From assembly GCA_963829585.1 (NCBI GenBank), contig CAWHJD010000016.1, forward strand, positions 262,435 to 326,434: a DNA stretch of 64,000 bases, read 5' to 3'. The translations under genes and the position numbers were made by a program. Numbering within the stretch: position 1 is the first letter of the stretch; each line of letters starts with the position of its first letter. Source of the stretch: Sva-07 sp963829585 (GTDB lineage Bacteria; Actinomycetota; Acidimicrobiia; Acidimicrobiales; Ilumatobacteraceae). The notes beneath the pieces were generated by a model. It was not told the origin of the DNA. It did not search any database and worked only from the letters and a program-made list of their open reading frames with translations. Positions 49,941 through 58,022 of this stretch are shown here, in pieces.

Positions 49941-49989
49941 CGTTGGCACGGCCCCCGATCGACGATGCGATCCGGGGGCCGTGCCAACG
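49941..49989. terminator. Strong bidirectional hairpin between convergent genes
   Basis: A perfect 16-base stem (CGTTGGCACGGCCCCC at 49941-49956 with its complement at 49974-49989) encloses a 17-base loop whose flanking GATC bases can pair too. It lies between the convergent ends of the GT-C gene (49753) and the repeat protein (50014), the place expected for a shared terminator. Confidence 0.8.
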
Positions 49990-50013
49990 AGTTGGTGAAT
50001 GGCCTGGCTGTGT

Positions 50014-51273
50014 TCAGACGGGAGCGGGGAAGTACCCGATCGCGTCGGCGAGCAGGTGGGCACCGCCACCGGCACCGAGATAGATGCAGACCTTGCCCTT
50101 GGCATCCACACGAGCGAAGACCAGGTTCGGCACGGTCTGACCGGCGACGAAGTTCAGGTTGGATGCCGCTGGAATCGGCTGATCACACGGGTACACGGTG
50201 GCGTACGAAGGACCGGTGCCCTCGACCACCGTCACGTTGAAGATCACCGTCGCGCCCTTGGGAATGCCGATACGGCCGACGACCTTGAATTCCTTGAACG
50301 AGTCAGCCGTCACGAACCCCGAGCCATCGGCGTGTCCATCAATGGTGGTTGCACCGGGCCGTGTGTCGAGCATCCTGGCCGGAACTGGCAGGCCGACGTA
50401 GTTGGTGCCGGCCGGCAGATATCCGACGGCGTCGACGATGAAGTGCGCGCCACCACCGGGACCGGCGTAGATGCACACCTTGCCTTCGCTGCTCATCCGA
50501 GTGACCACCAGGTTCGCCACGTTCTGACCAGCGACGAAGTTCAAGTTGGACGCCATAGGAGTCGGCTGATCACACGCGTACACGGTCGCATAACTGGGCC
50601 CGGTCGCGTCGACCGCCGTCACGTTGATCACCACAGCAGCAGCATCGACAGGGATATTGGCACGGGTGCCGACCTTCACTTCCTTCACGGTGCCAGTCTC
50701 GACCACTCCGGCACCGATGGCATGACCATCAACCGTCGTCGTACCCGGCCGAGTGTCGAGCAGCCGAGCTGGAACCGGCAGGCCGACGAAGTCGGTACCA
50801 GCGGGGAAGTACCCGGCGGCGTCGACGATGAAGTGCGCTCCACCATCGGGGCCGGCGTAGATACACACCCTGCCGTCACCACTCATCCGAGTGACCACCA
50901 GGTTCGGCACGTTCTGACCAGCGACGAAGTTCAAGTTGGACGCCACCGGAATCGCCTGATCACACGCGTACACGGTCGCATAACTGGGCCCGGTCGCGTC
51001 GACCGCCGTCACGTTGATCACCACAGCAGCAGCATCGACAGGGATATTGGCACGGGTGCCGACCTTGACTTCCTTCACGGTGCCACCCTCGACCACGCCA
51101 GCACCGATGGCATGACCATCAACCGTCGTCGTACCCGGCCGAGTGTCGAGCAGCCGAGCCGGAACCGACAACGACACGAAGCCGGTTGCCGAAGCCGCCA
51201 CTGGAGGGGCCGGCAACCACGCCATGCTCGCCACGAGCACCGACGTAACAGCGAATACCGAACGAATCCTCAT
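50014..51273 (-). CDS. Secreted protein made of three DTR-type repeats
   Basis: ATG 51273 has a perfect AGGAGG six bases upstream (51280-51285, complement). Residues 1-27 are a classic signal peptide (RIRSVFAVTSVLVASMAWLP, APPVAAS). The mature 392 residues are three units of ~127 residues. Each runs VPARLLDTRPGTTTVDGHA, a V-K-E-V-K-V strand, VVINVTAVDATGPSYATVY, ACDQ, SNLNFVAGQNVPNLVVTRM, VCIYAGPDGGAHFIVDAAGY. Two Cys per unit could form a disulfide outside the cell. There is no anchor or sorting motif. The first two units are almost identical in DNA. The repeats are shared with 3-1868 and 53660-56198. The function is unknown; a structural or glycan-binding surface role is my inference. Confidence 0.85.
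   Translation of the reverse strand: MRIRSVFAVTSVLVASMAWLPAPPVAASATGFVSLSVPARLLDTRPGTTTVDGHAIGAGVVEGGTVKEVKVGTRANIPVDAAAVVINVTAVDATGPSYATVYACDQAIPVASNLNFVAGQNVPNLVVTRMSGDGRVCIYAGPDGGAHFIVDAAGYFPAGTDFVGLPVPARLLDTRPGTTTVDGHAIGAGVVETGTVKEVKVGTRANIPVDAAAVVINVTAVDATGPSYATVYACDQPTPMASNLNFVAGQNVANLVVTRMSSEGKVCIYAGPGGGAHFIVDAVGYLPAGTNYVGLPVPARMLDTRPGATTIDGHADGSGFVTADSFKEFKVVGRIGIPKGATVIFNVTVVEGTGPSYATVYPCDQPIPAASNLNFVAGQTVPNLVFARVDAKGKVCIYLGAGGGAHLLADAIGYFPAPV
50510..51160 (-). repeat. 381-base tandem repeat inside the secreted protein gene
   Basis: Stretches near 50586 and 50967 match over more than 100 bases with almost no differences, offset by exactly 381 bases (127 codons). The third unit (50014-50400) is more diverged. 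This indicates recent duplication or ongoing gene conversion. Confidence 0.7.
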
Positions 51274-51450
51274 GACGAACCTCCTCGTTCATGACCTCAA
51301 CGGTTGTTTCAACTGTCGACGGTATGGAATGCCACTCTGGGCGGCTAGAGGCGTTCGCCCCGATCGTGACATCTCCGGTGTCACCGGGGCACCTGTACAG
51401 AGACTTCTCGATGTTGCACGCCTTCTCGCGGGCTACGCGGTCCTCGGTCC

Positions 51451-52614
51451 TCAGATCAACACGGCGGTGAAGAACAGCTGCGCCATCTTGTAGCCGACCG
51501 GCACGCAGGCGATCGCGAACATCGCCAGCACAGGTGGCCGCAGACGCGTGAGCAGGATGACGATCGGCAGGAGCAGCGACTCGGCCCGGTAGAGCGACAG
51601 GTCACCACCCAACGTCAGCGGCATCACCCAGAGGAACAGGCACATCACGGCCGCTCCCCGCTCGCCGAGCGACAGTTCGTGGCGCTGCTTCACCACCACC
51701 CACCCCGCGGCGACGACCAGCGCGGCAACCAGCAGCGTCTGCGCGCCGATGGCTCCGGGTTGCGCGTCGGAGCCCAGCTTCTCCACCTGGCGGTAGATCA
51801 TCACCAGCGGGAACGTCGCCTCCAGCCGGTAACTCGCAGATGTCTTGTACCAGGCATCCCACGCACCGACGGCCCGCTGGAAGTTCACCATCACCGCCGC
51901 GTACGCAACTGCGATGGGCAGCCCGACGGCGAGCGCTGCTCGGATCCTCGTACGCACGTCGCCGAGCGACAGCGCCGTCAGCGGCACGAGCGCCAACGTG
52001 CCGACGAGGAAGCCCGACGGATACGTGAGCGCCGCCACCGCACCACACAGCCCGGCCAGCAGCCACCGCTGACGATCGACACACACGAGCGCCAGGAGCG
52101 CGGCGGCGAGCATCGTCGACACGGGAAAGATGGCCCCGTAGTAGACGCTCGCCGGGAACGCGGCGGCGATCAACATGCCGAGCACGCCCGACACGTGTGA
52201 GCGGCGCCGGAGGAAACCGAACCAGAGCGCCGACCACGCCACCACCATTGCGACCAAGGAGATGGCGCGACCAACCGTGTCGTACCCGAGGCCGGTCCAC
52301 GAACCCACGCGCATCAGGTACGGGTACAACGGGAACCAGCCTGAGTTGCCGCACCAGTCCTCCGGGCCACGGTTCGCCACCCCGACGCACTGCTCCAGGA
52401 TGTACCCGTTCCTGGCGATCGACAGGTACTGGCCGGAGTCCCAACGGTCCCACGTGGGCGTGAGACGAGGTGCCAAACCGACTGATCGGGCCGCCAACGA
52501 GACCATCGTGAGCCAGAGCAACAGCGTGCCGACGAGTACCGCGACGTCGCGGCCCGTGACGTTCCTCGATGGCGATTCGACGACAGATTCGGACGTGTCG
52601 ACCGACGATGTCAC
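51451..52614 (-). CDS. PIG-V-like mannosyltransferase (GT-C)
   Basis: GTG 52614 overlaps the hydrolase stop by four bases (GTGA). Intact, 387 residues. The first helix VAVLVGTLLLWLTMVSLAAR is followed by the PIG-V hallmark PTWDRWDSGQYLSIARNGY, with Asp residues that act in catalysis. Next come CGNSGWFPLYPYLMRVGSW, VAMVVAWSALWFGFLRRR, GMLIAAAFPASVYYGAIFP, MLAAALLALVCVDRQR, GLCGAVAALTYPSGFLVG and ALLALVPLTAL-like segments up to the last helix FAIACVPVGYKMAQLFFTAV. It would move mannose from polyprenyl-phosphate-mannose to an outer-face lipid or glycan. It stops 177 bases from the start of the secreted repeat protein. Confidence 0.82.
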   Translation of the reverse strand: MTSSVDTSESVVESPSRNVTGRDVAVLVGTLLLWLTMVSLAARSVGLAPRLTPTWDRWDSGQYLSIARNGYILEQCVGVANRGPEDWCGNSGWFPLYPYLMRVGSWTGLGYDTVGRAISLVAMVVAWSALWFGFLRRRSHVSGVLGMLIAAAFPASVYYGAIFPVSTMLAAALLALVCVDRQRWLLAGLCGAVAALTYPSGFLVGTLALVPLTALSLGDVRTRIRAALAVGLPIAVAYAAVMVNFQRAVGAWDAWYKTSASYRLEATFPLVMIYRQVEKLGSDAQPGAIGAQTLLVAALVVAAGWVVVKQRHELSLGERGAAVMCLFLWVMPLTLGGDLSLYRAESLLLPIVILLTRLRPPVLAMFAIACVPVGYKMAQLFFTAVLI

Positions 52615-53397
52615 ACCCGCTCCGCTGACGGATGCACGTGCGTCGAACGCACGCGATCCAGCCAGCCCAGGAGCACCGCCACCGCACGCGGATCGTGGCG
52701 CAGGCGATGGCCGGCACCTTCGAACAGGCTCAACTCGGCGCTGCCGTGGGCAGTGACCAGCTGGCGGGCGTCGGACACCGGCACGCTGTCGTCGTCCTCG
52801 CCGTGCATCACCAGCATCGGGCGGGGAGCGAACCGGCGCGCCGACGCAACGGGCCGGAAGCGACGGAATTCGCGGGCCCACTCCTCCACCGACGGCGGGA
52901 ACTGGCGGTCGTGGATCGCGCCGATCTCGCGGGCGTGCTCCAGGAAGCGACGGGGATGCTCCGCCCAGTCGTCGAAGTCGGCACGCGGGCTGAGCAAGCC
53001 CGGCAGCGCACACTCGAGGGTCGTCCGCTCCGACACAGATCGCGATCGAACCGCCGGTGTTCGTGCCGAGCAGGATCACGCCGCTCGGCTCGTGCAGGGT
53101 CAGCAGGTGCGCGATGGCGTTGCGGAGATCGTCGACCCATCCCTGCAACGAGAAGTCGCCTTGGCTCTCACCGCATCCACGGAAGTTGAAGGTCATGGCC
53201 ACGCACCGCAACTCGTTGGCCGTGCGGTCCATGAGCTCGGGGAACGTTCCACCGGCGCGTTGCGCATCGAGCGAGGCGATCGGGAATCCGTGACACATGA
53301 TCACGGCCGGACCCGGATCGATGTGACCGGAGGGACGGGCGATGTGGCACGCGAGCGACAGGCCGTTCGAGACGAACCGCTCGTTCATCCCTGGCAC
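52611..53397 (-). CDS. Alpha/beta hydrolase (frame broken once)
   Basis: GTG 53397 is chosen over ATG 53388 because GAGGAG lies five bases before it. The fold markers are GPAVIMCHGFPIASLDAQRA, then MTFNFRGCGESQGDFSLQG and LLGTNTGGSIAICVG. In the nucleophile elbow position, Gly-Thr-Asn-Thr-Gly has Asn/Thr where Ser is usual. A break near 53030 joins this to LLSPRADFDDWAEHPRRFLE, PMLVMHGEDDDSVPVSDAR and GAGHRLRHDPRAVAVLLGWL (Asp and His of the triad). The missing Ser could be real or a sequence error. Coupled upstream to a 74-residue gene and downstream to the PIG-V-like protein. Confidence 0.75.
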
Positions 53398-53406
53398 GTC
53401 AACTCC

Positions 53407-53631
53407 TCAGGCGCGGGGCTTGCGATGACGACGGCGGGCGCCGGCGGTGGCCAAGGTGTATCCCCGGTTGCGGGCCTCGGCGAGTGTGTCGGGGCCGAAG
53501 GACAGGCCGACACCCTGGGCGACGATCTCGTCGATGACCGCCGGGTCGTCCCACGAGTCGAGGTCGTACACGAGCTGGGTGCGCTTGTCGCCGATGAACC
53601 GGCTGTGTTCGAACTTCGGGTGATGCTCCAT
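53407..53631 (-). CDS. Small conserved-looking protein, unknown function
   Basis: ATG 53631 gives 74 residues: MEHHPKFEHSRFIGDKRTQL, VYDLDSWDDPAVIDEIVAQG, VGLSFGPDTLAEARNRGY, then a basic tail ARRRHRKPRA. The acidic middle with regular Trp/Tyr spacing looks like a folded domain rather than chance, and codon use is local. It begins 29 bases after the metalloprotease stop (53660) and ends 10 bases before the hydrolase start, so the four genes 56198 to 51451 probably form one operon. I do not recognise a family. Confidence 0.6.
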   Translation of the reverse strand: MEHHPKFEHSRFIGDKRTQLVYDLDSWDDPAVIDEIVAQGVGLSFGPDTLAEARNRGYTLATAGARRRHRKPRA

Positions 53632-53659
53632 CAGACGACCACGGTAGTCGGACTGCCCA

Positions 53660-56198
53660 TCACCGCACCCACCAACCATTGAGGTCGACGATCAGGTGGC
53701 CACCGCCGTACATCCATGCGCACGACTGCAGGTTCGGGGCCAGCGGCACGATCGCCCCGTTGGCAGCGGTCTGGCCGACCTGCTGGTTGAGCGTCGACGT
53801 CTCGCGCCGCACCGCGCAGTCGAACGTCGTCACGTAACCGGGGACCACGTGATCGGTGGCCGTCACGTTCACGAACGCCGCGCTCGGCTGGTCGGCACCG
53901 AGCGCCGGGGCCACCACGCTGTAGCCCACGGTCTCCTGCGCTGCCAACGGCGGGCGGTACTGGCGGGTGTCGATCACCCGCACCGGCGCCGTGGGCTTGT
54001 ACGCAGCGCCGGTCGATCCGAACGAACCCACCAGATCGACGAGCACGTCGCTCCGGGCGTAGCTGAAGATGCACACCCGGCCCGCCGACAGCCCGACGAT
54101 CGTGTTGTTGGGACGTGCTTCGACAGCAACGTGGTTCACCGTGGACGTCTGCGGCAACGACCCGGCGCACGGGAACACGGTGAGATAGCCCGGCGTCGAG
54201 CTGCCCACCGCCGTGACATTGAGGGCGACCGCCGTCGACCCCGCCGGAACGTACCCGTTGAAATCGACCGACAACGTGGAGCCAGGCGCGAGACGCAGCC
54301 CACCGATGGCGGAGCGGGTATCGACCACGCGAGTCGGACCGATCGGACTGAACCGCGACGACCCACTCGGGCCGAGCCAACCGGTGATGTCGACGATGAT
54401 GTCGGTGTCGGCCGACGTCCACACGCACAGCTGGCCGGCGCTCGACAACGCCGCGATCGTGTTGTTGGCGACCGTCTGCGCCGCGACGAAGTTGACCGTC
54501 GACGTCTCGGGCCGATCGCTCGAACACGGATACGCCGTCAGGTAACCGGGGGCCGCCGGATTGTCCGCCACGATGCTGAACACGGCGGCGGTTGCGTCCG
54601 ACGGCACCGTTGCGCCATCGGTCACCTGGACCACCACCTGGCGGCCGGCGCTCACGCGGCCGAACCCGCCGATGCGGCTCCGGGTGTCGACGAGCCTCGC
54701 CGGCGTGATCGGCGTGAACGTCGAGGGCCCCGCCGGCGCCGGCGCAACTCCCGGGTTCGCGGCCACCGACACCTGGTAGGCCCCGAGCGAACCGTAGGTG
54801 GTGAAGCCCGACGATGCGTCGAGCCATCCGATGGGTTCGACCTCGAGGGTGTAGCGGCCGGCAGCGACCGGCAGGTCGACGTCGATCGTCCACGACTTCG
54901 GATCCGACGGCGCCTGCGTGGCCAGCACCGTGTCCGGCACTGTCGCGCACCACGAGCCGGGCCAGCAGGTTGGTCCACGTCTCGGCGTCGAGAGGTGGGC
55001 GCAGTGTCACGGACAGGTTGCCGGCTCCGACATCGACGGCGAACACGTCGCGATCTCCGGTGGCGCCGATGACGCCGGAGGTCGTCGAGGAGTTCGACAC
55101 GACCGTGGCCCGCTCGGCTACCCCACCGTGATCGTCGGGCCGGTACCCCGTGAGTGACGCGATCAGGTCAAGATCGTCCTGCACGTTGTTGGCGCCGGCG
55201 TACTCACCCTTCGACCATTGCGTGAACGGGCTCGATGGATCCGTCCCACGGCCCATGATCGGCGCCCACACGCCGTGGCCGTTGTAGTAGGTCGAGGACG
55301 GCGTCGCGTCGTGGTTGAGGCCGAAGGTGTGACCGACCTCATGCGACGCGGCCTCTGCGATCGTCCTCACCGACACGCCGGCGGTGAACGCGTACGCGGG
55401 GGTGTCGGAGTTGCGGTCGAACACTCCCACCAACGCGATGCCGAGCGTGCAGCTCTGCCCCGTCCCGCAGCTCGAGGCCGGGGCATACCAGTTCGTCGGG
55501 CTGATCACGACGCGTTGACCGAAGGTGACGTCGATCGTGCCGGTGCGACGAAGGGCTTCGACTCCCGGATCGGCTGTGGTGACGTTCACGTCGAACGGTG
55601 CGTAGTCCTCGGTGACCCGCTGCCAGATCTCGAAGATCGCAGCCCGTTCGGCCGACGAGAAGGTGTCGGGTGACCCATCCAGATCGAATGCGCTCGACAC
55701 GATGGGAGACGGCCCCCACGCCGGGTCGTTCGTCACGTGGCCGTTGAAGTCGAGGTAGATCACCCGCGACGCTGTCGGGCGGGAACTCAGGGCGAACACG
55801 TCGGCCGGTACCGCCTGGGTGGTGAGTTCGGACACCTGAGCGACGTTCGCTTGGAGCGGCTGCGAATCGACATAGCCCAGGAGACCACCGTCGGTGAGGA
55901 ACAGCGACGGGTCGTCGATCAGTTCCTCGACGAGGTCGGTCGGTTCGAATCCGGCTTCGGCAGCCACGTCGTCGAGCGTGCCGGAGTCCTGCAACTCGTC
56001 GACGGCGTCGTCGCCCCGCAGCACGTCGAGCCCTGTACCCGCGAGCGGACGCGCCTCGTTGCCCGGCTCGTCCCCTGCTGCGGCCGGCGACGCGCTGATG
56101 GTCGACACACTCAGCACGGCGACACCGACCACGGCCACGACGAGCGGAAACCAACTGGTCGCGCGGGTTCGAGATCGATCCCGGCGCTGCGTCGTCAC
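53660..56198 (-). CDS. Secreted zinc metalloprotease with three DTR-type repeats
   Basis: ATG 56198 leads into a signal peptide (RATSWFPLVVAVVGVAVL, then a cut after ASPAAAG). A propeptide-like region follows, then the protease domain: VIYLDFNGHVTNDPAWG, FDLDGSPDTFSSAERAA, VTEDYAPFDVNVTT, and the zinc site SHEVGHTFGLNHD (H-E-x-x-H-x-x-G-x-x-H). After a beta domain (GVIGATGDRDVFAVDVG) a frame change near 54940 joins ATVPDTVLATQAPSDPKSWT, then FTTYGSLGAYQVSVA. The last ~390 residues are three repeats (ARLVDTR, TRVVDTR, VRVIDTR) ending NGWWVR. The layout is a catalytic domain plus surface-targeting repeats. It probably processes or turns over surface proteins. Confidence 0.85.
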
Positions 56199-56531
56199 GG
56201 CGACAAAGTACCGTGCCCCGGCGGTCGAACGGCGGCGGCGGTCACCCGGACGCGACAGTGCCGGGACCGACGATCGATCCCGGCACTGCTCGGACTGGTG
56301 GGACTGAACGCATCACGACCATCAGGTACATCTCGGCTCTGACGCCGGATGTACCGCTTGGACACCGCGGGGACCAGCTGCGGCGATGACGTTCAGCGGG
56401 GGTTGGCGGGAATTCGCCAGGCGGTCCAGCCTGTCGGCCTAGCGGCCAACCACCTCCAGGGTCCCGTACAAATTGTCTGGCATGTGTTTGGACCACCTCC
56501 TTCCTCTGGTGGGGGATATTTCAGCACAAAC
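56199..56531. other. Intergenic stretch with one hairpin
   Basis: No gene is visible. It should hold the promoter of the metalloprotease operon and the end of the transcript from 57359. The only clear structure is the hairpin at 56256-56288. Confidence 0.45.
56256..56288 (-). terminator. Hairpin downstream of the DinB-fold gene
   Basis: CAGTGCCGGGA (56256-56266) pairs perfectly with 56278-56288 around an 11-base loop. It is 244 bases after the stop at 56532 and 58 bases before the metalloprotease start, with no T tract. It could be a terminator or a protein-binding site. Confidence 0.45.
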
Positions 56532-57359
56532 TCAGATCGTGTACGACTGATTTTCGAGAATTCTGGACGCCAGCGAGAGGTCGCCGTCGATGCCCACCTG
56601 ATCGAGCAGATCGTCGGGGCCGACGCGCCCGGCGCAGCGACGGGTCATCACACCGACCGGCATCGTCAACACGACGGTCGCCGGGCCAGACAGTGCGGGC
56701 ACGACGGTCGCACGCTCGCCGACCTCGACGTGCAGCTCGCGGACGATCGATCCCCCGTCGGTGAGTGCGAACGTCACCGACTGGCCGGGCGTGGCTCCCG
56801 CCTTCTTGCCGACGACGAAGCCGAGCGCCGTCGCCATCTCGTCGAGCACGATGTCGACGGCGAGACCCGTCTCGTGGCCGGGTCGCCCAACTGCGTCACG
56901 GATGTCCTGTTCGTGCAGCCAGCAGTCGAACACGCGGATCTGCATGAACCGGCCGAACGTGTCCTTGCCCGCCGGCGTGAACGACTCGGCGTTCCACTCG
57001 TCGTCGGACATCGCCTCCAGCGTGCCGAGGCGCGCCGCAGTGACCTCCCTGAACCGGGAGAGCATCTCGCTCGGCGGGACCGCCCGCAGCGATTCGACCC
57101 ACTGCTCGTTGAAGACGCCGATGTCGTTGCGAATGTGGGCGTTGGCGTCGCGGTCGATCTCCACGCCCGGGCCGGGCTCGCCGGCGAGCATCGCCTCGGT
57201 GCCGATGATGTGCGACACGTTGTCCTGCACCGACCATCCCGGCAGCGGCGACGGCAGCGCCCATTCATCGTCCGATAACTCACCGAGCAGGTCGCCGAGG
57301 CTGGCCCACACCTCCCGCAGGCCGGCGACGGTGCGTTCCTTCGGGATGTTCGAAGCCAT
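56532..57359 (-). CDS. Mycothiol-dependent maleylpyruvate isomerase family protein (DinB fold)
   Basis: Intact, 275 residues from ATG 57359. The N-terminal four-helix domain has LREVWASLGDLLGELSDDEW, PSPLPGWSVQDNVSHIIGTE (the W-S-V-x-D/N-x-x-x-H metal-site motif) and WLHEQDIRDAVGRPGH with the later metal ligands. The C-terminal ~90 residues are the small sterol-carrier-like domain (ALGFVVGKKAGATPGQSV, GPATVVLTMPVGVMTRR, LLDQVGIDGDLSLASRIL). Relatives use mycothiol, the actinobacterial thiol, in isomerisation or detoxification, which supports the taxonomic placement. Substrate unknown. Confidence 0.85.
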   Translation of the reverse strand: MASNIPKERTVAGLREVWASLGDLLGELSDDEWALPSPLPGWSVQDNVSHIIGTEAMLAGEPGPGVEIDRDANAHIRNDIGVFNEQWVESLRAVPPSEMLSRFREVTAARLGTLEAMSDDEWNAESFTPAGKDTFGRFMQIRVFDCWLHEQDIRDAVGRPGHETGLAVDIVLDEMATALGFVVGKKAGATPGQSVTFALTDGGSIVRELHVEVGERATVVPALSGPATVVLTMPVGVMTRRCAGRVGPDDLLDQVGIDGDLSLASRILENQSYTI

Positions 57360-57404
57360 GTGGGCATCTTGCCAGCCGAGCCGTGGCGCGATGCCAGCGG
57401 ATGA

Positions 57405-57866
57405 TCAGATGACGTCGTCGAGCCCGGCCTGCGGGCCGACGGCGCCGATCGCATCGAGATAGGCAAGATGCGCTTCGACGACGTTGACCGCATCGACGTC
57501 GTCGAGCAGCTCGACGCCGTTCTCCTCCGCCTGGCCGAGCAACCACGCCGTGAGCGCGTCCTCGGTGATGACCACCGGCTCGCTGATCGCCTGTGGCGTG
57601 TCGACGACGTTGTCGGGCTGCAGGCCCTGCTCGTGCAGCCAACGCATGTGGAACACCAGCAGGTGCTCGACCTCCTCGGGCGTCAGCCGGGCCTGGCTCT
57701 CCTCGGGAAGCCGATCGCACACGAAGTCGACCGCCTCGTCGAGCCGGTACACGACGCGCGGCGCGACGGCGTCGAGGCGATGGGCCTCGCGCCCGACGGC
57801 GACAGCCGCGATCACGAACACGCCGAGCGCCGCGACCACTGCCAACACGATGGTGATGCCGTCCAC
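57405..57866 (-). CDS. Membrane-anchored protein, unknown function
   Basis: 153 residues. An N-terminal helix (ITIVLAVVAALGVFVIAAVA, residues ~4-23) is followed by a cytoplasmic acidic alpha-helical domain: PRVVYRLDEAVDFVCDRL, RLTPEEVEHLLVFHMRWLHE, and ITEDALTAWLLGQAEENGVE. Both the anchor and the regular helices with conserved-looking His/Trp positions suggest a real family of actinobacterial membrane proteins. I cannot name it. It is 45 bases upstream of the DinB-fold gene on the same strand and 156 bases from the acyl-CoA dehydrogenase. Confidence 0.7.
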   Translation of the reverse strand: MDGITIVLAVVAALGVFVIAAVAVGREAHRLDAVAPRVVYRLDEAVDFVCDRLPEESQARLTPEEVEHLLVFHMRWLHEQGLQPDNVVDTPQAISEPVVITEDALTAWLLGQAEENGVELLDDVDAVNVVEAHLAYLDAIGAVGPQAGLDDVI

Positions 57867-58022
57867 TGCGCCAGCCTACGAACGCGAACGAGCGGCGCCC
57901 CACACACTGGTGGAACGCCGCTCGATCAGACACGTCACGTCCGATCGAGTCTTCCAGCGTCGACCCTGTGCGCGCCGAGACTCATCGGGGTCGGGTCCGG
58001 ACAGACCGGAGACCGACGGCGG

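Noticed and set aside
50510..51160. Could the regular repeats be a CRISPR array?
   Set aside because: The unit is 381 bases, stays in frame and encodes a protein domain; there are no short repeats with unique spacers here or elsewhere in the window.
49999..51294. A 431-codon plus-strand frame with apparent internal repeats
   Set aside because: The repeats are only the antisense image of the three-unit secreted protein, which has a signal peptide and a perfect ribosome-binding site on the other strand.
53696..55072. A 458-codon plus-strand frame
   Set aside because: It is the Arg/His-rich shadow of the metalloprotease repeats.
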